DNA from: Anaerolineae bacterium
GTDB taxonomy: Bacteria > Chloroflexota > Anaerolineae > Aggregatilineales > Aggregatilineaceae
NCBI GenBank assembly: GCA_016926875.1
Contig: JAFGNU010000100.1
Location: 1 to 51,331, forward strand
Reading direction: 5' to 3'
DNA length: 51,331 bases
The position numbers and the translations under genes were made by a program. The notes below the pieces were generated by a model, which saw only the letters and a list, made by a program, of their open reading frames with translations, was not told the DNA's origin and did no database searches. Positions 31,639-40,615 of this stretch are shown here, piece after piece. Within the stretch, counting starts at the first letter, position 1; every line of letters begins with the position of its first letter.

Positions 31639-32508
31639 ATGAAATACGGGCTGGATATTCCGCCCTTTGGCGGGCTGGGTGACGCGCGCACGCTGGCTGA
31701 TCTGGCACGTGATGCAGAGGCCGCCGGGTGGGATGGGTTTTTCATCTGGGATCACATTGATCGAGACGTGGTGTTGGATATCGTCGATCCCTGGATCGCG
31801 CTGGCGGCGGTTGCCATGCAAACCGAGCGTATCCGGTTAGGGCCGCTCGTGACGCCGCTGCCCCGCCGCCGTCCCTGGAAGGTGGCGCGCGAGGCGGTGT
31901 CGCTGGATCACCTGTCCGGCGGGCGGTTGGTGCTGGGCGTCGGGTTGGGCAGCGGTCAGCCCAGCGAGTGGAACAACCTGGGCGAGGAAACCGATCTGAA
32001 GCGGCGCGGCGCGATGGTCGATGAAGCGCTGGACATCATCACCGGCCTGTGGAGCGGGGAGCCGTTTTCCTACCGGGGCCAGCACTACACGGTGACGGAC
32101 AGCCAGTTTGTGCCGGTGCCGGTCCAACAGCCGCGCATCCCGATCTGGACGGGCGGCTACTGGCCCAATAAAAAGCCGTTCCTGCGGGCGGCGCGGTGGG
32201 ACGGCGTTTTCCCGCTGCCGGGGCGTGACGGCGTTCTGTCGCCGGAACAGATACATGATCTGGTGGCGTTTATCCGCGAGCACCGCGCCGACGACCGCCC
32301 CTTTGACATCTTGCACCGCTGCGAACCGTTGCCGGGTGCCGATCTGGACCGCGCGGCGGCGCGCGTGGCGCCGTATGCTCTGGCAGGCGTGACATGGTGG
32401 ATCGAGGCGCTCCATCCCTGGCATTTTGGCGGGGGCTGGGACGATTGGCCGGTCGAGGCCATGCGCGACTACGTCCGGCGGGGGCCGCTGGGTCTTGCTC
32501 AGGCGTAG
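31639..32508 (+). CDS. LLM-class flavin-dependent oxidoreductase
   Basis: The 289-residue TIM-barrel of the luciferase-like (LLM) superfamily begins KYGLDIPPFGGLGDARTL. It has GWDGFFIWDHI, RIRLGPLVTPLPRRRPWKVAREA, GVGLGSGQPSEW and an IPIWTGGYW strand, as in F420- or FMN-dependent oxidoreductases. The cofactor and substrate are not readable from sequence. It follows the GYD gene by nine bases, and GGGG(T)CGCC precedes the ATG. Confidence 0.9.
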   Translation: MKYGLDIPPFGGLGDARTLADLARDAEAAGWDGFFIWDHIDRDVVLDIVDPWIALAAVAMQTERIRLGPLVTPLPRRRPWKVAREAVSLDHLSGGRLVLGVGLGSGQPSEWNNLGEETDLKRRGAMVDEALDIITGLWSGEPFSYRGQHYTVTDSQFVPVPVQQPRIPIWTGGYWPNKKPFLRAARWDGVFPLPGRDGVLSPEQIHDLVAFIREHRADDRPFDILHRCEPLPGADLDRAAARVAPYALAGVTWWIEALHPWHFGGGWDDWPVEAMRDYVRRGPLGLAQA

Positions 32509-32619
32509 GCACGCCAGGATCGCCGCCCGCGTGCCGGTCAATTGAATCATGCAGCCCCGATGAGAAGGACTCGCCGGGGCTGTACACGATAATAATTGAA
32601 CTGGAGTGGGTGTTTAATA

Positions 32620-32841
32620 TTACCTTTTGAACAGTCCGGTCAGCATGCCTAGAATACCCTTAGAGTCACCCTTGAGCAGCGACGCTGCATCAACATCACC
32701 CGACAGGATGCCTTCCAGGTTGTCTCCCAGCGGCGCGGGGAGCTTACCCTTCAACTGGCCAAGCACAATATCGATCACCTGCTTGGCGACTGATTCGTCC
32801 AGGTTAGCCTGACTCATGACCATCTTGATCAACTCGTCCAT
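32620..32841 (-). CDS. Small helical protein of unknown function
   Basis: This is a 73-residue amphipathic protein: MDELIKMVMSQANLDESVA, a central KLPAPLGDNLEGILSGD, and KGILGMLTGLFKR at the end. The pattern of a helix bundle with PAPL turn and Gly/Leu-rich end is seen in small stress or YidB-like proteins, but I cannot name the family. GGGAGAAC precedes the ATG. A TATAAT lies at 32887-32892 on this strand without a good -35. It is convergent with the LLM gene. Confidence 0.7.
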   Translation of the reverse strand: MDELIKMVMSQANLDESVAKQVIDIVLGQLKGKLPAPLGDNLEGILSGDVDAASLLKGDSKGILGMLTGLFKR

Positions 32842-32990
32842 AGTTATGTTCTCCCTAGATGATTGTTATTTTATCAATGTGTTAGGATTATAACAGATAA
32901 TGGCCAACCCAACGATTGACAGGCATTTATGCCAGAGGTGTTACTGCCGCCGTATAGCTGGCTGATTCAGGGAATTGGAGAGAATACGCC

Positions 32991-33782
32991 ATGTTGTCGC
33001 AATCCATCGTGTTTGATTGTGCTGCCGGATTCTATGACGAAACGCGCGGCTTTCCGCCGGGCCAGGAGCGCCCGATCACCGCGCTGATCTGCCGGGTGGG
33101 CAAACTGACAGCCGACAGCCGCGTGCTCGATGTCGGTACCGGCACCGGTCGGATCGCGCTGCCGCTGGCGCCGTTTGTGCGCGCGGTGGTGGGCGTGGAC
33201 CTGGCGCGCTTGATGCTGGACCGGCTGCACACCAAGCAAACGGGCGAGCCGGTCTATCCGGTGCAGGGTGACATTACGCACCTGCCATTTGCGGCGGGAA
33301 GCTTTGATGCGGCACTGGCGGTGCATATCTTCCACTTGGTGCCCGGCTGGCGCGCGGCGCTGCGTGACGTGGCGCGCGTGCTGCGTCCGGGCGGGCTGTT
33401 GATCAGCGGGTGGGTGGACCGGGATCGCTCCATCCAGCGCCCCTTGCGGGATGCCTGGGACGCCGCCGTTGGTGAATCTCCGCGCCTGCAACACGTCGGC
33501 GTGCCGCGCGGCCAGTACGCGACCTGCCTCAGCGATGAAGGCTGGCGCCGCGCGAGCGACCCACACCGCCACGCATATACCGTCACCGAAACGACTCAGA
33601 TATACATTGACCGGATGGCGCAACGCGCGTGGTCGAGCACCTGGCGGCTGACGGATGATGAGATCGCGCGCGGCGTGGCGGCTATGTATGCCGCTGCCGA
33701 ACGTCAGCACCTGGACCTGGCGCAGCCATACGATGTGCCGTCCGCCTTTGTAATTGAGGCGTACCTGCCGCCGGGGGACTAA
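32991..33782 (+). CDS. Class I SAM-dependent methyltransferase
   Basis: The 263-residue protein has motif I VLDVGTGTGRIALPL (SAM loop), the acidic end of strand 2 in VVGVDLARLML, GDITHLPFAAGSFDAALAV for motifs II/III, and RVLRPGGLLISGW. The N-terminal FYDETRGFPPG is typical of the small-molecule/ubiquinone-type group. The substrate is unknown. The start follows GGAGAG. It stands alone. Confidence 0.92.
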   Translation: MLSQSIVFDCAAGFYDETRGFPPGQERPITALICRVGKLTADSRVLDVGTGTGRIALPLAPFVRAVVGVDLARLMLDRLHTKQTGEPVYPVQGDITHLPFAAGSFDAALAVHIFHLVPGWRAALRDVARVLRPGGLLISGWVDRDRSIQRPLRDAWDAAVGESPRLQHVGVPRGQYATCLSDEGWRRASDPHRHAYTVTETTQIYIDRMAQRAWSSTWRLTDDEIARGVAAMYAAAERQHLDLAQPYDVPSAFVIEAYLPPGD

Positions 33783-33817
33783 AATCTCGAAATGTTTAGA
33801 GCCTGATTGCTAATTCA

Positions 33818-34693
33818 TCAGTCTTCCCATTGATTCCAAAGCCATAGCACAGCATCGGAATGCGGCGAGTTCTTCAAGTGAGTTAGGGTGCCTCTGGTAA
33901 TATGCAAAGACTGTTTATCAGGGCCGTTTTTAAGAAGATGTAACTCGTAAGTATGTGGGTCAATGCAAAACAACCCTGCATCCAACGCTCGATGGTGAGT
34001 TGCACAAAGTACAAGTCCGTTGCGAGGATCGTCTACACCACCGTTTTTTCTTGGAACAATGTGAACTGCATCAAGTAGTTGTGGAACGTTCATATCACAT
34101 ACAGCACATTGAGGCCCATACCGTTGGAACACAAGGAATCGGAAGCGTTGTTGATTCGGTCGACTTGACTGAAGTGTTCTCGAATCAACATGTTTTTGGA
34201 TCAACTCAAAGGGTAGATCGTCGTTTGGAGCTGTTAATAACGTTTGTGGTGGCGCACTTTGGAAGGGCACAAGAAAAATCTCTGACGTATCATCCCATCC
34301 TTCGATCCAACCGAAATGAACATCCCTCACCTTTGAATTTTGAGAAGGAGAAGTGATTATAAATACAGGTAATTGTAACTGTCCGGCTTTTTTGGTAGCC
34401 TCGATTTCTCCGAGATCACGGGCCTCTGGGCGATTTGTACGTGGATAGTGGTACAATACTCCATCTTCACACAGATCGTCAGGATAACTTGAACCTTTAT
34501 GTAGTAGCCCTACAGTGACTCCCTCTCCCCTGGGCGTTAACGATTTAGTCCTTTCCTTGTCGACCCATATTCCTTGTGCTCCGCCATAGATTCCTAATTC
34601 ATGAAGAACAGATGGTGCGACACCAGTCGGCCCTCCACGTTCTAGGAGTTCACGCCACATAGCTCTGCGGTATTCAAGCTCGTCAAGTATCAT
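33818..34693 (-). CDS. HNH endonuclease with an N-terminal reader-like domain
   Basis: The 291-residue protein has, in its C-terminal third, an HNH metal-finger nuclease: CAVC, DAVHIVPRKNGG, NGLVLCATHHRALDAG. The N-terminal half (around GIYGGAQGIWVDKER, VGLLHKGSSYPDDLCEDG, GWIEGWDD) looks like an accessory domain of modification-dependent restriction enzymes, which is only an impression. The coding sequence is plainly AT-richer than both neighbours, suggesting transfer. ATG 34693 follows AAAGGA and was preferred over 34783; a TATACT (34730-34735) lies between them. No methylase partner of its own is adjacent. Confidence 0.82.
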   Translation of the reverse strand: MILDELEYRRAMWRELLERGGPTGVAPSVLHELGIYGGAQGIWVDKERTKSLTPRGEGVTVGLLHKGSSYPDDLCEDGVLYHYPRTNRPEARDLGEIEATKKAGQLQLPVFIITSPSQNSKVRDVHFGWIEGWDDTSEIFLVPFQSAPPQTLLTAPNDDLPFELIQKHVDSRTLQSSRPNQQRFRFLVFQRYGPQCAVCDMNVPQLLDAVHIVPRKNGGVDDPRNGLVLCATHHRALDAGLFCIDPHTYELHLLKNGPDKQSLHITRGTLTHLKNSPHSDAVLWLWNQWED

Positions 34694-34799
34694 CGGGTAT
34701 CCTTTGAAAAACGCTACTTGCTGATAGATAGTATAACGCTCCTTGTTGACAAGATGCACATGGCTTGCTAAGCAAAAAAACACTTGGTTTCTGCTGCGA

Positions 34800-34828
34800 T
34801 TGTCCGGTGATTCTCACAATGCTATACT
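34800..34828 (+). promoter_or_regulatory. Sigma70-type promoter of the WD40/SH3 protein gene
   Basis: TTGTCC and TATACT are separated by exactly 17 bases, about 40 bases before the ATG at 34868. Confidence 0.55.
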
Positions 34829-34867
34829 GCTGATAGTGCTAATTACGCTGGTGGGAAGGGGGAACCT

Positions 34868-36655
34868 ATGCAGAAATTCTTTGTAGTCTTTCTCTGCGGG
34901 GTAGTAGTATTAACCGCCGCGCCTGCGGTCTACGCGCAGGAGCCGCCGGAGGTTGTGAACGACGCGCTCAAGGCACTCAGCGAAAAACTGGGCGTGACGA
35001 TCACTATCAGCGATGTATCACAATGGTATTGGGAACAGAAAAATTTCCCGGATGCCAGCCTCGATTGTCCCCTGCCGGACCAGACCTATGCCCAGGTACA
35101 AACCAACGGCTACATTGTGCAGCTTGTCTATAACGGCGTATTGTACGATTACCGCATCACCGGCAACCGCCAGACGATCTTTTTGTGCAAGCCGGATGGC
35201 GGCGCGCCCGGTGGCACGGAAACGCCCGCAACAGCCACGCCGACCTTTACACCCACAGCGATCCAGGTCCAACCTGCTGCGCCCACCATCACGCCGGTGC
35301 CCGCGCTGCCATCCGGCACCGTAGCCTGTCCCGGCGGGATGCCCGCGCGGCTGGCGGTTGGGATGGCGGCGACCTCGATCACCAACGGGTCGGTTAATAT
35401 CCGCAGCACACCCGGCCTGGGGGATCCGAACACGGTGATCGGCCTGCTGCTGCCGGGCGGCGAGTTCGACGTCGTGGACGGGCCGCAGTGCGCATCCGGC
35501 CAGACATGGTGGCGCATCAGCTACGATACCGAAGTTGGCAATACGACCGGCTGGGTGATGGAAGGTGACGCCGAAGCCAACGAATACTGGTTAGGCCCGC
35601 TGGGGGGGGCGCCTGTTGCACCAGAACCCGCTACCACACTCATCCCGATCACGTCCGCCAACGCCGGGCAGGTACGGCAGAATATGCAGTTGCCGATGAT
35701 CGACGGCATCCGGCGGGTGGCCTTTATGCCGCCGCCGAGTTCCGACGCGCTGATCGTGACCCAGGCGGGTGAGCTGGCGTATTATTCCGGTACAACAGCT
35801 GCACGGCTGGCAACATTGGGCCACCGGGGCGCCTCTATCCAGGCTGTGGCTGTTGGCCCGCGCGAGGGCGGGTCCGCGACGATGGCGACCGCCGAAGAGG
35901 ACGCTGCTTCCAGCGAGGTGGCGATCTGGGTATGGGAAGTCCGGGCGGGCAATCCTCCCGCCGCAGCCGAATTATACGGCGTATCGGTCCCGGATGTGAA
36001 CGCGCTGATGTTCAGCCCGGACGGGCGCTGGCTGGCGGCCAGCAGCGGTATGATCCATAACGAAGGACGCCCGACCGATCCCAACGGGGTCTGGGTATGG
36101 GATGTGCAGTCCGGCACGCAGATCGCGACCCTGCCGCACGACAGCCCGGCGGTTGACCTGGTCTTCAGCGCGGACGGCGCGCGGCTGGCGGTGACGCTGT
36201 TTCCCGGACGCATCGACCAGGCCAGCGTGATGGTCTGGGATTTGACCACCCAGATGACATTGTTTGAGGTGTCCTGCCAGGCGGGCTGGCGCGGTACACC
36301 GACCCTGGCTTTCAGCCCGGACGGATCGCTGCTGGCGGCGGGCACAGAAGATGGCAAGCTGTTGATCTGGGAAGCCGCGACCGGCGTCTTGCGCCACGAG
36401 ATCATTGTCAGTGCCGATATGCCGGTGCTGTATGTGACCTTCAGCCCGGATGGATCGCTGGTGGCGGCAGCCGACGCGGTCCCGGCGGACGGGATGCGCA
36501 CCAGCGGGATCGGCCTGTGGGACGCCGCAACCGGCGCACAGGTGGCCGCGCTGGCGGACCATGCAGAGCAGGTGACCGGGCTGGTCTTCCGTGATGGCGG
36601 CGGGCAGTTGGTCGCGCCGGGCACGCTGACCTGGTTTGCGTGGGGGGTATTCTGA
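34868..36655 (+). CDS. Secreted SH3-like and WD40-like repeat protein
   Basis: The 595-residue protein has a clear signal peptide (FFVVFLCGVVVLTAAPAVYA). A first domain of about 85 residues is followed by a Pro/Thr-rich linker (residues ~117-150), a bacterial SH3-like domain (SVNIRSTPGLGDPNTVIGLL, TWWRISYDTEVGNTTGWV) and a C-terminal half of WD40-like blades marked by SPDGRWLAASSG, SADGARLAV, SPDGSLLAAGTEDG and SPDGSLVAAADA. Such proteins sit on or outside the cell and probably bind other proteins or glycans; the ligand is unknown. GGGAAGGGGG precedes the start. Confidence 0.88.
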   Translation: MQKFFVVFLCGVVVLTAAPAVYAQEPPEVVNDALKALSEKLGVTITISDVSQWYWEQKNFPDASLDCPLPDQTYAQVQTNGYIVQLVYNGVLYDYRITGNRQTIFLCKPDGGAPGGTETPATATPTFTPTAIQVQPAAPTITPVPALPSGTVACPGGMPARLAVGMAATSITNGSVNIRSTPGLGDPNTVIGLLLPGGEFDVVDGPQCASGQTWWRISYDTEVGNTTGWVMEGDAEANEYWLGPLGGAPVAPEPATTLIPITSANAGQVRQNMQLPMIDGIRRVAFMPPPSSDALIVTQAGELAYYSGTTAARLATLGHRGASIQAVAVGPREGGSATMATAEEDAASSEVAIWVWEVRAGNPPAAAELYGVSVPDVNALMFSPDGRWLAASSGMIHNEGRPTDPNGVWVWDVQSGTQIATLPHDSPAVDLVFSADGARLAVTLFPGRIDQASVMVWDLTTQMTLFEVSCQAGWRGTPTLAFSPDGSLLAAGTEDGKLLIWEAATGVLRHEIIVSADMPVLYVTFSPDGSLVAAADAVPADGMRTSGIGLWDAATGAQVAALADHAEQVTGLVFRDGGGQLVAPGTLTWFAWGVF

Positions 36656-36702
36656 CGGGACTGCTCAATTAGAATTGGTGCAATGTCTTGCAGGGATACA
36701 AA

Positions 36703-36736
36703 CAGGCGCCCGGTAATACGTTTTACCGAGCGCCTG
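36703..36736. terminator. Hairpin between convergent genes
   Basis: CAGGCGC-C-CGGTAA pairs with TTACCG-A-GCGCCTG over six bases. On the minus strand it is followed by TTTGT, so it most likely ends the rpsO-pnp transcript; on the plus strand there is no T-run. Confidence 0.55.
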
Positions 36737-36762
36737 AATAGGTTCTAGCGTGTTAGCAAGGC

Positions 36763-39036
36763 CTAGCGCCGTCCACCACCGCCGCTGCGCCGGTCGCGGT
36801 CTCCGCCGCCACGTCTGCCCCCGCTGCCGCGCCGTCCGCCGCTGCCGCCGCGCCTGCCCCCGCTGCTGCTGCCAAGCCGGGAATCGGCGGCGCGCGCTTC
36901 TTCCAGCGTCCAGCCTTCCAGTACAGCCTGGCGGCTCAGGCGAATCTTGCCGTCCGGGGTGATGTCGGTGATCATGACCATGATCTCATCGCCCAGGCTG
37001 ATTTCGTCACTCGGATGCTGGATGTGGCGCTCCGAAATCTGGCTGATCGGGACCATGCCATCCTGGTTGGGCATCAGTTCAACAAATGCGCCGTAGCTTT
37101 CGATGCGTGTCACGCGCCCGGTGTAGATGCGTCCCAACTCCGGTTCCTCGACCAGGGCCAGGACCATGTCGCGCGCCATGTCGGCGCTCGGCCCGTCGGC
37201 GCTGGCGATGAACACGGTGCCGTCTTCGGCAATATCGAGGGTGGAGTTGGTTTTTTCCTGGATACCGCGGATCGTCTTGCCGCCTGGCCCGATCACCGCG
37301 CCGATCTTGTCCACCGGGATATGTACGGTTTCGATGCGCGGCGCGTAGGGGCTGAGTTCGGCGCGCGGTTCTGCGATAGTCCCCAGGATCACGTCCATGA
37401 TTTGCAGCCGGGCTTCTTTGGCCTGGGCGAGCGCCTGGCGCATGATCTCGTCGCTGACGCCCTTGATCTTGATGTCCATTTGCAGGGCGGTGATCCCGTT
37501 GGTTGTGCCCGCTACCTTGAAGTCCATATCGCCCAGGTGATCTTCCATGCCCTGGATGTCAGTCAGGACGGCGTAGCGGTCGCCTTCTTTGATCAGGCCC
37601 ATAGCGATCCCGGCCACCGGGCGAGTGATCGACACGCCTGCCGCCATCAGCGCCAGGGTGCTGCCGCATACGCTCGCCATACTGGTGCTGCCGTTGGACG
37701 ACATGACCTCGCTCACTACGCGGATCGTGTAAGGGAAGTCATCTTCGGGCGGGATCATGGGACGCAGGGCGGTTTCGGCCAGCGCGCCATGCCCGATCTC
37801 GCGGCGCTTGGGGCCGCGCATGAACCACGTCTCGCCCGTGCTGTAAGGCGGGAAGTTGTAGTGGTGCATGTAGCGCTTGGTATCTTCGGGATACAACCCG
37901 TCAAGCGGCTGGCTGTCACGCGGGGTGCCGAGGGTGCAGATGCTGAGCACCTGCGTCTGCCCGCGCCGGAACAGGCCGGAGCCATGCACGCGCGGGATCA
38001 GGTCCACTTCGGCAGCCAGCGGGCGGATGGTCACATAGTCGCGCCCATCCGGGCGGATGCCGTCCTCGATGATGCGGCGGCGCACTTCCTTCTTGAGCGT
38101 GTCGCCGATCACGTCGCGGACCTGCTTCAAGCTGACCGGTTCTTCGCCTTCGAGCGTTTCGACCGCTTCATATTCGGACAACACGCGTTCGCGCAGTTCG
38201 TCCACCCTGTCGTTGCGCTCACCGCGCGACAGGTCTGCCGCGATGATCGCCGCGATTTCGTCATACACCTTGCCCTCAACATCGCTCACCAGCGTATCGT
38301 CGATTGTTTCCGGTGTATATTCGCGCTTGGGCTTGCCGACCTGTTCGCGCATCTGAAGCTGGGCTTCGATCAAGGGCTGGATGGCGTCATGCCCAAAACG
38401 CAGGGCGCGGACCATCGTTTCCTCATCCACTTCGTTAGCGCCCGCTTCGACCATGATGATCGCATCGGCGGAGGCCGCCATGCGCAGGTCGATCTGGCTG
38501 TTTTCCATGTCCGGGATGGTGGGGTTAAGGACAAATTCGCCGTCAATCATCCCGACGCGGCACGCCCCGATTGGCCCATTCCAGGGCACATCGGAGATCG
38601 TCAGCGCCGCGCTGGCCGCGTTGATCGCCAGGATGTCGGCGTGATTTTCCTGGTCGTGGCTGAGCGGCGTCAGCACGATCTGCACTTCGTTGCGCAGGTC
38701 ATTGGGGAACAGCGGGCGCAGCGGGCGGTCGGTGACGCGCGCGATCAGAATGCTCGCTTCCGACGGGCGTCCTTCGCGGCGCATAAAACTGCCGGGAATG
38801 CGACCTGCTGCGTACAGCTTTTCTTCGTAGTCCACGCTCAGCGGGAAAAAATCGATGCCTTCACGCGGATGGGCGCTCATCGTCGCGGTAGCGAAGATCA
38901 GCGTGTCGCCCAACCGGACCGTCACCGCGCCGCCAGCCTGTTCGGCCAGCTTACCGGTTTCGATCACCAGCTCGGCGTCACCGATTGTGACGCTAAACGA
39001 GTGGTTGGCGGGCATAGTGGTTGTGTTGGTGTTCAT
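36763..39036 (-). CDS. pnp: Polyribonucleotide nucleotidyltransferase with Arg/Gly-rich tail
   Basis: The 757-residue enzyme degrades RNA from the 3' end with phosphate. Two RNase PH domains are present (about 10-150 and 320-550); the second holds the catalytic [10 protein letters not shown] and LQMDIKIKG. Then come a KH domain ([15 protein letters not shown]) and an S1 domain ([18 protein letters not shown]). About 40 extra residues at the end are almost only Gly, Arg and Ser, an RGG-like tail. GGAGG is seven bases before the ATG but lies in a hairpin. rpsO is upstream on the same strand. Confidence 0.97.
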   Translation of the reverse strand: MNTNTTTMPANHSFSVTIGDAELVIETGKLAEQAGGAVTVRLGDTLIFATATMSAHPREGIDFFPLSVDYEEKLYAAGRIPGSFMRREGRPSEASILIARVTDRPLRPLFPNDLRNEVQIVLTPLSHDQENHADILAINAASAALTISDVPWNGPIGACRVGMIDGEFVLNPTIPDMENSQIDLRMAASADAIIMVEAGANEVDEETMVRALRFGHDAIQPLIEAQLQMREQVGKPKREYTPETIDDTLVSDVEGKVYDEIAAIIAADLSRGERNDRVDELRERVLSEYEAVETLEGEEPVSLKQVRDVIGDTLKKEVRRRIIEDGIRPDGRDYVTIRPLAAEVDLIPRVHGSGLFRRGQTQVLSICTLGTPRDSQPLDGLYPEDTKRYMHHYNFPPYSTGETWFMRGPKRREIGHGALAETALRPMIPPEDDFPYTIRVVSEVMSSNGSTSMASVCGSTLALMAAGVSITRPVAGIAMGLIKEGDRYAVLTDIQGMEDHLGDMDFKVAGTTNGITALQMDIKIKGVSDEIMRQALAQAKEARLQIMDVILGTIAEPRAELSPYAPRIETVHIPVDKIGAVIGPGGKTIRGIQEKTNSTLDIAEDGTVFIASADGPSADMARDMVLALVEEPELGRIYTGRVTRIESYGAFVELMPNQDGMVPISQISERHIQHPSDEISLGDEIMVMITDITPDGKIRLSRQAVLEGWTLEEARAADSRLGSSSGGRRGGSGGRRGSGGRRGGGDRDRRSGGGGRR

Positions 39037-39043
39037 AGAAGAA

Positions 39044-39074
39044 CCTCCGTTGTGTTCAACACAATGCCCGGAGG
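39044..39074 (-). promoter_or_regulatory. Leader hairpin that buries the pnp ribosome-binding site
   Basis: On the minus strand CCTCCG pairs with CGGAGG, and inside it TTGTG pairs with CACAA over the loop TTGAA, with a four-base bulge. The GGAGG of the right arm is the pnp ribosome site. The stem must open for translation to begin. Confidence 0.7.
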
Positions 39075-39310
39075 TCAGGAACTGGAACCTGGTGTCAAGG
39101 GCCGGGTGATCGCACTGCTACCCGCTTGACCGCATGTTCCAATACCTGGCGACCGGGCCGCTTAATGATGTCAGGCGGGCTGCTTGGGCGCTGGCGTATC
39201 GCGCCGCGCATCGAAGGCAGCCCTATTCGGTGATTGGTAACACCTGTTACTCACGAGTATAACACAATGAACGCGCGGATCAACCGACCCGCGCCTATTC
39301 GTGTCCTTTC

Positions 39311-39580
39311 TCAGCGGCGTAACCCCAAACGCTGGATGACCGCACGGTAATTGGCCGGGTCTTTGCGGCTCAAGTACTTCAAGTGGCGGCGTCGCAGCCC
39401 GACCAACTTGAGCAGGCCACGGCGGCTGTGCTCGTCGTGCTTGTGCTGCTTCAGGTGCTCGGTGAGCTGGTCAATCCGCGTGGTCAGAATAGCGATCTGT
39501 ACCTCAGGCGAGCCGGTATCCTCTTCGTGACGAGCGTACTCTTTGATGATCTCTTGTTTTTCGGTTTTTGGAATAGCCAT
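39311..39580 (-). CDS. rpsO: 30S ribosomal protein S15
   Basis: At 89 residues, this is the usual length. It has [19 protein letters not shown] and [19 protein letters not shown], the contact surfaces to 16S rRNA helix 22 and the three-way junction. It is placed upstream of pnp, as in many bacteria, with a 274-base gap. An eight-pair hairpin (39621-39643) lies in the region just upstream. Confidence 0.97.
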   Translation of the reverse strand: MAIPKTEKQEIIKEYARHEEDTGSPEVQIAILTTRIDQLTEHLKQHKHDEHSRRGLLKLVGLRRRHLKYLSRKDPANYRAVIQRLGLRR

Positions 39581-39620
39581 ATGCGTATCCGTCCCCTGAT
39601 TCTTTCTCTACATGTCACCA

Positions 39621-39643
39621 GGTAAACCGGACGTAGGTTTACC
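39621..39643 (-). promoter_or_regulatory. Hairpin upstream of rpsO
   Basis: GGTAAACC and GGTTTACC form a perfect eight-pair stem with a seven-base loop, 41 bases before the rpsO start and nine bases after the Nudix stop. Without a T-run it is more likely a leader structure than a terminator; S15 control of its own mRNA is known in other bacteria. Confidence 0.4.
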
Positions 39644-39652
39644 GGTCGTGTG

Positions 39653-40435
39653 CTACCGGTCAAAAACTAGAGGCAAGTATACCATCGGCGGAAATGAAAT
39701 AAAAGGCTCAAAATTGTTACCACCGGGTGGCGGGTTGGATTGAGCATGATCGAGGGCATCCGGCGGCAGGGCGGGCAGGCGCTGATACATGGGCAGGCTG
39801 GCACGCCGGGAATCGGCAGGATCGAAGAACGCGCCGTTCCCCGGCAGATCGAAGCAGCACGGCACGCGCAGGTCATGCCCCGGATGCAGCGGCGCGGGCA
39901 GGTGATCGCAGTCGAAGAAGGCTGCCTCCAGCGTTTCGAGGCCCGGCGACGGTGACAGGTCGCTGCATTCGACCTGGAAGATGACATGGATCAGGTGTAC
40001 GCTGGCGCGCGACTTCCACCACCGCCCGTCAAACACCCCCATCAGCCGCACGACCTGCCCGCGCAGCCCTGCTTCTTCCCACAGTTCATAGAGCGCCGAT
40101 TCGGCCAGCGTGCGCCCGATCTCGGCCACGCCGCCCGGCAGCGCCCAATGCTTGTTATCGCGCCGCTGGATCAACAGCAGTTCGCCCTGCGGGTTAAATA
40201 CCGCCGCTTCGACGCCGATAGCCGGTGAGAACCGGAGCCAGGGCCGCTGTTCAAAGAGCGCCCGGACCTGTTCGAGCGGCTGGCCGCCCGCCAGCGCGGC
40301 GACTTTGGCGGCCAGTTCCATGATGCGGTGGGCGCGCTCGGTCTCATATACGTTGTGCGCAAAGCGATCACCGATGGTCGCCATGCCGCGCATCTCGTCT
40401 GCGATCAGGTATAACGCTTGTCTCAAGTTATCCAC
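39653..40435 (-). CDS. Nudix hydrolase with N-terminal Nudix_N-like domain
   Basis: The 260-residue protein has an N-terminal helical domain of about 65 residues (RQALYLIADEMRGMATIG...) as in Nudix_N proteins, then a Nudix fold: IQRRDNKHWALPGGVAEIG and YELWEEAGL. The box departs from consensus: the first Glu is Arg (GRTLAES) and the Arg before EL is Tyr, while the metal-binding ELWEEAG is kept. A Pro-rich C-terminal extension of about 60 residues follows. The start is GTG with AGGAGG at seven bases. The substrate is unknown (nucleoside diphosphate derivative expected). Confidence 0.87.
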   Translation of the reverse strand: MDNLRQALYLIADEMRGMATIGDRFAHNVYETERAHRIMELAAKVAALAGGQPLEQVRALFEQRPWLRFSPAIGVEAAVFNPQGELLLIQRRDNKHWALPGGVAEIGRTLAESALYELWEEAGLRGQVVRLMGVFDGRWWKSRASVHLIHVIFQVECSDLSPSPGLETLEAAFFDCDHLPAPLHPGHDLRVPCCFDLPGNGAFFDPADSRRASLPMYQRLPALPPDALDHAQSNPPPGGNNFEPFISFPPMVYLPLVFDR

Positions 40436-40615
40436 GGCGGCACCTCCTCAGCTATTTACCGGTGCCGGGGCATTGTACCCGAAGACAGGCGCGTATTGGC
40501 CGGGTGTCAGGTTGGCGGTGGCGAACCATCAGCCGCGAGTGAGGCGGGCACGCCGGGCAGCGCCCGGTAGCAGCCCGATAACGTGGGACAGGGGGAAATA
40601 CCAGCGTAGGACGGG

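Noticed and set aside
37015-39129. Open frame of 704 codons on the plus strand opposite pnp
   Set aside because: It mirrors the pnp gene, is His/Arg-rich without recognisable motifs, and arises from codon bias of the true gene on the other strand.
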